From NCBI RefSeq assembly GCF_016906535.1, contig NC_057374.1, positions 1,302,001 through 1,366,000 on the forward strand: a DNA stretch of 64,000 nucleotides, read 5' to 3'. Positions 56,083 through 64,000 of the stretch are shown here, piece after piece; positions within the stretch are counted from its first letter, which is position 1, and every line of letters begins with the position of its first letter. A program made the translations under genes and the position numbers. This DNA comes from Rhizoctonia solani (Eukaryota > Basidiomycota > Agaricomycetes > Cantharellales > Ceratobasidiaceae). The notes below the pieces were generated by a model that was given only the letters and a program-made list of their open reading frames with translations, did not search any database and was not told the DNA's origin.

Positions 56083-59000
56083 ATGCCCCATGTGAATATT
56101 TCTTCCGTTGGAGTGACTGAGGCACCGCGACAAGCCAGCGTGGCTAGAGATTCGCCTATTGGAGTTTATCCTTCGCCAGCAACCAAAGATCATTTCGATG
56201 ACGATCATTTTCGAAGTCGACGGCGGATCTTCATTGGGCCTATGCCTGAAAATACCGCAGCTAGACTGCGTGCCGCTTCGTCTGGGGACAACTCTGCTGC
56301 AAATTTGACTGGAGAATTTACCAACGAGGATTTCGCAAGGGATAACATGGCAGACGACGATACTAGTAGCTCAGAATCAGAACATCACGAAGATCACTCG
56401 GAATCCGGTTCGGCTTCTGACCGTTGTTCGGGCACGGCATCATCACGGGCACGCAAGATTTCCCGAAAACGTCTGCTACGTGCATTCGTCAGTAGGGGTG
56501 GAGATCGAAAGCATTTCTCTGAGCATGAAATATGGAAGAAGTGGCATGCTGGAGGGTGGAGTCGTGTCCCATTGCCTGCAGATGCTTCGGCAAGACGTTG
56601 GGTTGGGGCAAGTTTTGAGGTAGGGATGGACGTTCTTGGGGATATGGGTTCGTCCACAGTCTCGCAACCACAAAATGGGCGAGGAGACGGTATGAACCAC
56701 GGTTCACAAAGCCCAGTGGCCCACTCGCCCACTGGATTTCATACTGGTGATGGACCAGTCTCCCCTCCTCCGCCATCTCGTACAACTACAATGGAAACCT
56801 TTATGACCGCACGATCTAGGAGATCATCCAATTCTGACGAAGAGGCCTCTGTCTTTGACACAAGGTCCAAGGGCAAGTTGAAATCGAGCGACTGTGTTTT
56901 TGGGGAAACTCTGAGCAATACCTCCAAGGTATCACTCTCTCAATCAAGACTTGGAGAGCCTTCGAGTCAAACTAGCGATGCTACCCAGCGTGTGGATAGC
57001 CCTGTGTCTTCATCCCCACTTCTCCGTAATTCTTCCAAAACAAGGAAACCGAGGCCACACTCTACAATTGGTATTCCAAACGTTCTGAGTGGACAGCCCA
57101 AACCTGGCCCTTCAAATGCATCCGAGTCGCACTTGCCTGCTCTTTTGAGCTCTCCTCAAATACACAGCTTGGAGTCTAAAGAAAATGGTCTCCGTTCAGC
57201 CTTGCGTCGTAATTTTGGGACGCTCAAAGGAGGCTCAATCAAGCAACGATCAGTAGTATTCGCCGAGTCGCCAAAACCTCTTTCTGATACAGCACTCGAT
57301 CCGTTCAGTAAACTGCATCGTTCAACGTCTTTGTCAGCTCCATCTGCGTTACCTATAATCGCTCAAGCTCCTTCGGAGAATCCTGCATCACCCGCAGAGG
57401 TCCTTGGCCGGGAGTCTGAACCGACGGATACCACGAGTGCAGGGGCTGCTGTGGCCCTTCAGGCCCAGCAAACCCGTATTCCTGAGGACGGAATTGTATT
57501 AAGAGGTAAGTTCTCGATGTCTCATTCGCGTTTAGAACAATATTTTGGAAGTGCAATCTCACGCTCGAACAGATAGGATGCTTGTCCGAGCGGCGTACAA
57601 CAGGTCTTCTGGACTCCCCAAGCCCTATGATGAGGCTGAAGCGAGGCGCCACCCTGATACACAAGAAATGCAATGGAAGGAGATGCTCGTTGTATGGCGA
57701 CGGTCTAATGACAGGGAGGACCGTGTGGAGCTGTATCAAGACTACGTAAACTTTTGATATCAGCCTAATCACCTACCTCTCTGAACTGACACATCACTAG
57801 GCTACTCCAGGGAAGGAACGAATACTAGGCCACAAAGATTTGGCGTTTGTGGTACCCCTGACCGAGGGGGTTACCAGCGTATCGTTATATTCACACGTCG
57901 ACTCAACATTTTGCTTGACATGTCCTCCAACACCCGTTCGAACCGGTACTCCATCAAAACGCGCAAGATTTCATCGGGCACCGATCGGAACCAACATTTT
58001 TGTTTGCAAAGTCAAGAGCCGCACGAGGGCGCTGAACTGGATTTGGAACCTTTGGTGAGTTTGATCCGACCAACTCGCAGAAGGATGCCTCATCTGTCAT
58101 TCAGGAGGTACCTTGGTGGAAAGCTTCCAGACACCATTGACATCCACTGCCCGGCCCTGGGTACTCGCGTTCGCGTTGACATACCAGACCTAGACCATGG
58201 TGCAAGCGACTCGTGGAAACGTTTTACCCGTTCGTATCTTATCGAAGCTTGTGGCCGGTCACTTCGGGGCCTTCCGGATTGGGACTCGATGATGGAATCA
58301 CCCGCGCTGCGTGGAAGTCGGTTAGAATTGGCTTGGAGAAAAGAGAGCAAGTTAGATTGGGTATGGCAAGAAACCGACGATGAGGGCAAAGAGATTGATT
58401 GGCAGGTCCTCTTTGGTCTGGCGCTGAGACAGGTAGGTGGAGAATTAATTTAAACGCGAATGAGTGATCAACAATTTGATAGCCAAGCCTTCCATCACAA
58501 CTGGAGATTCGCCTGGGATTGCATGCGCCAACCCATGTTGCGCTTAGTGATGGCTCTAGTTTAGGCAAGACCAAACTCGTTCCGTTACGTACACCTATAT
58601 ACATGCTGACATGCTCCTTCGCAGACGAACCACCAGCGGTTGAAGGCTATTTACACCGAATTAAACCCAAAACCCTAACTCGTACCAATGTGTATCTCAC
58701 TTCCCACGATGGCTATTTGTTCACGCTGCGGTACGCCGATGCGGAGCCGCCTGCACCTCCTGTGCTAGTCCAGCAACCCCTCGACGATACCGGGCGACAA
58801 ATCGTACGCCAGAGAGAACTTTGGCGTGCGAGATGTATGATCCTAAATGCGGATGGATATATCGACCTACGAAGTATCCTTGCCGTTCGAAGAGCAGTCG
58901 AACCTACACCTCCTACCGGGACCATCGATATAGGGGTTGCGAGGTCTACAAAGCGTCTCCCAAATGATACGCACGAGCACGATGACTTTGATGATGGTTG

Positions 59001-60243
59001 GGTAGATCAAGCAGATGCTTCGGACGGTGAGGATGAGGGTGGGGATGAGTACTTGTCAAGAAACGAAGACAAGGCACGACTCAAAATGAAGCGATCATTC
59101 GAGTTGATTATGCGATCAGGGCGTGTCATCCGGTTTGAGGTTTGTGTTGTTTACTACTTGTCCACTGGGTACTGAGTGGCTCGGCCAGGCCTATTCTAGA
59201 AACATATGTCTCGAGTGGATCGCAAATTTGCGCAACTTGATCAAGTACTGGACTCGTAGACACAGGGTAGATGCCCGAGACGAAATGGAATTGGTGTTTG
59301 CCACCCAAGGTCGGGTACGGTTCACCATACCAAAACTTGGGAGGGAAGAAGCACCCGAAGGTTCGTTCGTTAGGGCGTCAGAGATGATTGACAAATCAAT
59401 AAATTGCTTGTAGGGTGGGTTCCGGATGGTGCTTCCCCATACCTGGCCAAGGTAATCAATCCTTTTCTGCACAAAACTCTTGTTGATCGGTTTGCATACC
59501 CCAGTTTTGGAATTGGTGTGTTTTGGAGGGATGTAGAGCGATTGTTAGAGCTGGCCGTCTCTATACAAAAAAGGGGATAAGGAAACAGTTCAAGTAGGTG
59601 CTGAAGCCATGCCCTAATGTCGTCACTCATGAAGATCACTGTAGGCACCATTTCCATGTCCTTACAGGAGGGCATCTTGTCCTTTTCCATATTACTCCGA
59701 ATGTGACATCGTACCACCGTCATTCTCGAACAGTTAACCTCGCCGATGCTTATGTTTATTCTGGTATGTCCAGACTTGGAGAAGGGCAGACATTTGTATC
59801 CCTTTGACCAACACACGTAACTTACAGGCCAGATTGCTATGAGATCATTACCCCGCGCCGCGGGGGTGGATTCTCGGCAGAAAATCCCCCGAAGGTACCA
59901 AGACGGGTTAGAATCTGATGACAGGTACTTCTCTTTGATCATAGCCGATTTCTTCGACTCACGAGCTTCCAGCGAGGAAGATACTACCTTCATAATATGG
60001 TATCGCCCCCATAACACTCATATACCCCTGGATCCTTTGCTTTCTTCTGAATCGACGGTTAAAGACGAACCAACTATAGCGCCACTGGGCGGCAAGCATA
60101 AACTCATCATTTGCAAGGCTCGCAGCCGCCTAGAACGAGACGTTTGGTGTTGGGTTCTTAACACTGAGATAGAGCGCCTTTCGCGCATGCTGCTAACGAG
60201 GGAGAAGCACATGAGACGTCAGGGAGCATTGGTATCTGAATGA
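56083..60243 (+). CDS. Large PH-domain protein, Spo71/Mug56-like
   Basis: The start at 56083 follows an upstream gap. The N-terminal half is long and Ser-rich, with RSRRRIFIGPMPENTA and a basic segment ISRKRLLRAFVSRGGDRKHF. The second half has many short exons. One PH-like region includes DEPPAVEGYLHRIKPKTLTR, then TNVYLTSHDGYLFTLRYADA and RLKMKRSFELIMRSGRVIRF, then EAYSRNICLEWIANLRNLIK, with the closing Trp helix. A second includes an AGRLYTKKGIRKQF-like strand, LVLFHITPNVTSYHRHSRTV, NLADAYVYSG and LIICKARSRLERDVWCWVLN. The stop is at 60241-60243. Tandem PH domains and the RIFIGPMPE segment resemble fungal Spo71/Mug56 proteins, which act at the prospore membrane during sporulation in yeasts. 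The assignment is from motif memory. The role in a basidiomycete is unknown. Confidence 0.66.
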
Positions 60244-60947
60244 CAGGGTCATTCATAGTATTTCATAGTAATCCCGCTTTGGTATTCTCATCGTTATACT
60301 TTCTGATTGATCGCAGATATACAATATTCCCATAGACAAATTCAGGTTACAATTCGAATAGAGTAATACAACAAGCGCAATGGCGTCGCAGTCTAGTTTA
60401 TTGGATAGTTGTGATGAGCACTCGTACCCCTTACGGCAACCGTTTCAGCCTCATCATGGGATACATTGGAACGAATCAGGCACTGGTGCAGTATTCTCAC
60501 AACAACCTATTATATGTAGAAAATATACAAGAATCGAATTTGAGCGAGCCTGGACTAGGCTTGGCACTTTACCTTTTGTGCTACTTAGTTTGGAAATAGA
60601 TACATCTCCGTATGGAGATTGGTCCATCGCCAAGACTCTTCCGAACTTTAACCAGTCGGCATGCTGGCCGCAGAGTATGATCACTATTTTCACACACAAA
60701 GCACACATGACCATTGAGCTCGGCACCTAGGTTAATCGTCGGTTTGGGTGGTTTAATTACTAATACCTTCTCTCCGTGAATTAGCCAAGACCACACTGAC
60801 AGGGTCGACCAATCGGATCAAATACCTGAATACAAACCTAACTACTCGGGGAGTGAGGGGTTCAAATAGCCCCAAGGTCACCTCTTCATGGGAAGTGGTA
60901 CTCTACGTTCCCTCTGTACCTTGTTCATAGTTTGAGCCTCTTCTACT
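60244..60947. other. Intergenic region upstream of the sugar transporter
   Basis: No gene is supported. A tRNA T-arm-like string (ggggttcaaatagcccc) near 60858-60874 lacks the other tRNA arms (see rejected items). Confidence 0.4.
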
Positions 60948-63205
60948 ATGGCGGGTTCGAAAGACAACGCCTCGGTTGACGGAAAGGCGTCCCCAACTGA
61001 ACACTACGATGCTAAACCACAGGTCAGTGGGTCTGCCGCTGAACGACAAGAGCGGATGGCTGCGGCTCTTGCAATTGACCCTGGTCACAAAACTTGGAGC
61101 TGGCGTGGAATTCAATCCATTCTGATTACTCTTTGTATTTGCTGTTGCTCTGGAGACTCTGGATTCGATGGTACTGTTATGGGTGGGATCAATACAATGG
61201 CGTAAGTCCAGTCTATTGTCTGGTATAGCTGCGTTGACCGTTCTCTTCAGGCAATATCAGCACTACTTTGGGATGAGTGGTGCTGGTGCTAAGACTGGAA
61301 TTATTTTTGGTATCTTCACCGTCGGGGCGCTCGTCGGGGCTATTCCAGCTGGTGAGCAAGTCGTTCTTGAAAGGGACCTACTATGGCGTACTCAAACTTC
61401 ACACGATCCAGCTTACCTTCCAGATCGATTTGGTCGCCGTGCTTCTATGTTCTTTGGTAATTCAATCCTCGTGTGAGTGAATACATCTATTTCAGTCATG
61501 TACACCGACTTCTCTTGGCTGGGTGGTGCTTGGCCGAAATTCTCCCTTGCCGGTATCCGAATCACGTCCTGATCGCTACACCTCTGTTTACAGCATCGGA
61601 GCCGTCGTGACTGCAACTGCAACTCATCGTGGAACATTCATTGGCGGTCGCTTCCTAACGGGTCTGGGCGTCGGTACGTAACATCTCATTCGAATATGGT
61701 TTGCCATCATCTGACTAGTCAATCAGGTTGTGCGGGTGCTTCGGCGAAATCATACTTGGTTGAGATCGTTCCGCCGCAGACTCGAGGCTTCTGGCTTGGG
61801 GTGCTGAACTCATTGTATGTATGAATTGAGGTATCACACCGCATGGAGGTTTAATGTCCTCGCTAGCTATTATGTCGGGTCAATGACGGCCACGGGTATG
61901 ATGGTCTCTACTGGTCGTTGGAGCAATGAGCTCTCTTGGCGTCTCCCACTTTACATTCAGGTACGCAGCCTCAATATGGTGCCCGAGCTGGATTAAGTTC
62001 TATTTCCGATAGGCTGTTCCCGCTGGAATCAATGTGCTATTCGTCTTCCTTTGCCCCGAGTCTCCCCGCTGGCTGTATGCGAATGGACAGAAGGATAAAG
62101 CTCGCGCCATTCTCGCCAAGCTTCACTCGGCTACGAATGACCCGTATTCGCCTGTCGTAGAGATTGAAATGGAAGAAATAGAAGAAAAGACAAGCCTGGA
62201 TGGCACAGATAAACGATTCTGGGATTTCAGGAGTCTTTTCAGGACAGCAACCGACCGTTACCGAACTTACATGGTTATCATGATTGGTGCTTTTGGGCAA
62301 CTGTGGGTTAAACTTCGGAATACACCCGCGCGTGTCTCTGATTACTTGAAAGATCTGGGAACGGCTTGATTACCTACTTCCTCCCAGTACTCCTAGAACA
62401 AGCTGGCATTACGTCACAAAATAAGAGGCTCACACTAAACTTTGTTAACTCGTGAGTGCTATAAACACTGGCAATAATTAATATAACTGTTTGCTTACCA
62501 ATAACGCATAGTGTGACCTCTATGATTGGCGCACTTACCGGCTCCGTGCTGATCGATCGCCTTGGTCGCCGGACTCTGCTTCTCGGAAGCACTACCACTC
62601 TCGTGCTGATGCTTGCAATTATTATCGGACTCCTCAGCTCGAATGGAAATAGCACTCAAGCTAATGCTGGGATTTCATTTAGTGAGGGATTGTCCCCCCC
62701 CCCCCATTCTATACTAATGTGATCTCGTAGTCTACTTGTTCATGGTCATATTTTCCTTCGGCTGGACGCCTACTCAAGCATTGTATCCGGCCGAAGTGCT
62801 CAGCTATCAATCTCGCGCAAAGGGCCTTGCTTTCTTGAACGTAGTTACCCAAGCATCTTCTTGTATCAATACATTCGGGTAAGTGTGTATATCACTCTAT
62901 ATATGCGCTCACTAATTATTAATACTTAGCCTCCCTGTTGCTCTTGAGAAACTCGGATGGAAGACTTATATCATCTTCTTGGCTTGGGATTCTTTTGAAG
63001 TGGTCATGATATACATGTTCGTTGTGGAAACTAAGGTACAGTTATGGTCGAGCAGCTGCAAATTGTCGTCATCTTATACGCCGTTTGTTTTTAGGGTCTC
63101 ACTCTCGAGCAGATCGACGAGGTGTTTTCAGAGCCTAATCCGCGCAAATACAGTGTGGAACACGCTGCAACATTGAAAGCCAGGAAGAATCAGACGAGTG
63201 CCTGA
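60948..63205 (+). CDS. MFS sugar transporter (hexose/lactose permease type)
   Basis: About nine exons encode a 12-helix sugar porter of roughly 530 residues. The cytosolic N-terminus (MAGSKDNASVDGKASPTEHY) leads to helix 1 with GDSGFDGTVMGGINTMAQYQ. Motifs follow in order: GYLPDRFGRRASMFFGNSIL (loop 2-3 D..GRR), GRFLTGLGVGCAGASAKSYL then VEIVPPQTRG (PESPR-partner loop), ELSWRLPLYIQAVPAGIN then CPESPRWLYANGQKDKARAI (PESPR motif), SMIGALTGSVLIDRLGRRTL (second D..GRR) and VVETKGLTLEQIDEVFSE (the PETKG-type end, here VETKG). The stop is at 63203-63205. Proton-coupled uptake of a hexose or disaccharide at the plasma membrane is expected. The substrate cannot be read from the sequence. Confidence 0.92.
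62694..62705 (+). repeat. Poly-C run in an intron of the sugar transporter
   Basis: Twelve consecutive C lie within an intron, next to its donor. Length errors are likely here, but they would not change the coding sequence. Confidence 0.7.
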
Positions 63206-64000
63206 ATTCATGATAATAGTCTCCGCTTGGAATACAAGGTTTCTTGTAAGAGTTGACTGTATCTTCTATCCTTGTACACAACCATATCTTGTTTATGTAC
63301 TATAGACGGTTATTGAAACATGATTGTGTTTTCCTCGAACGTTATGCTTCTAGTATGTCTCGTTCCGGAGCGTTTGCAAGTTGGGCTATGGGCTGAAAGC
63401 GCATATATTTCGTTAGATTCCGGACAGGATGTAATGGGCTGCAGATATAGAGAATTTGTAACGCTCGGCCGTGGGATTGGGTACGGTACCATTTCGGCAG
63501 ACTGGAGCTTCATATCGATGGCTTTAGGTGAAGTGGCCTCATGAACCCCAAAGTGTGTGCATTATCTTGCTTACCGGCCCACGCCACACCCTTCCGTTCA
63601 CTAAGCTCGCATTAAGGGATTTACCGGCCGCGTTGGCGCAATAAAGTTGTAAAAGATGCAGGCCCATTGAGCCTTCTCCAAGTTGTTCCGAAAATAACGC
63701 GTGCTTGCGCGATTAGACCTCAATCAATAATCCATTAAGCGTGAGGTGACTTTCTTTGGAACCGCAAAATCTTCTGTTATTTCATGCACTTCTAAACTAA
63801 AATTTCCGGGTACGGCTCGCGCGCCAAATGCCAAGCGGAAGTCTCCATGATTTCGTCTGTAATTGAGGAGCGAATGCGTCAAAATTGACCTGCTCTAGCC
63901 TAGACAAGAACGACGCGACCGGAACCTAAACCAACTCGCTCGGTTATTCATCTACAAGAGATACTAATCAAAAGCATCCACTCACTGCCGATAGAAACAC
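63206..64000. other. 3' flank, no gene seen
   Basis: The last 0.8 kb shows no supported gene. Motif TTACCGGCC occurs twice (about 63571 and 63621). A gene may begin beyond the window. Confidence 0.4.

Noticed and set aside
60858..60874. tRNA T-arm-like string ggggttcaaatagcccc
   Set aside because: The loop has the wrong length for a T-arm, and no matching acceptor stem, D-arm or A-box is found upstream.
1..64000. CRISPR array, bacterial operon or secondary-metabolite core enzyme
   Set aside because: The window is intron-rich fungal DNA; no regularly spaced repeats, polyketide or peptide synthase, or terpene synthase motif was seen, although transporters are present.

Overview
The window is nuclear DNA of a filamentous basidiomycete. 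Genes are split by many short introns (about 45-75 nt, GT..AG with an occasional GC donor), intergenic gaps are compact, and both strands are used. Gene content (fungal alternative oxidase, Spo71-type PH protein, PL8 lyase, Hsp70-like family, F-box/LRR gene, large chromodomain Ty3/gypsy element) fits an Agaricomycete. A Rhizoctonia/Ceratobasidiaceae relative is my best guess, from gene style only and not from any search.

Layout, left to right: the C-terminal end of a DDB1/CPSF-A protein (+, 1-1444); a secreted PL8 polysaccharide lyase (-, 1764-4662); a small unrecognised gene (+, 5792-6331); a full-size ABCB multidrug transporter (-, 6830-11256); an F-box gene with apparent frame breaks (+, 13004-14641); the ESCRT cofactor Vta1 (+, 16007-18390); mitochondrial FAD glycerol-3-phosphate dehydrogenase (-, 18870-21582); a DHA2-type MFS exporter (-, 22087-24209); NOP56 (+, 25390-27383), convergent with RNA polymerase III subunit C10/C11 (-, 27510-28093); a large disordered RING ligase resembling San1 (+, 29024-32551); and an OGFr-domain protein (-, 32784-33894).

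Next comes a complete, very young Ty3/gypsy chromovirus-like retrotransposon (-, 34591-43493) with near-identical 336/337-bp LTRs and a 5-bp target duplication. It has landed exactly on the start codon of an Hsp70-like gene copy (+, 43494-45470), which is itself a decayed paralogue of an intact neighbour (+, 46540-48651). The right part holds tubulin cofactor D (-, 48885-53529), alternative oxidase (+, 54101-55693), a Spo71-like PH-domain protein (+, 56083-60243) and an MFS sugar transporter (+, 60948-63205).

Most genes are ordinary housekeeping or transport genes with no evident pathway link to each other. The unusual part is 34.6-48.7 kb. There a 2681-codon polyprotein carries extra N- and C-terminal regions, the 3' end is open in a second frame for 453 codons, the integrase lacks its usual catalytic glutamate, and the insertion site duplicates a host start codon.
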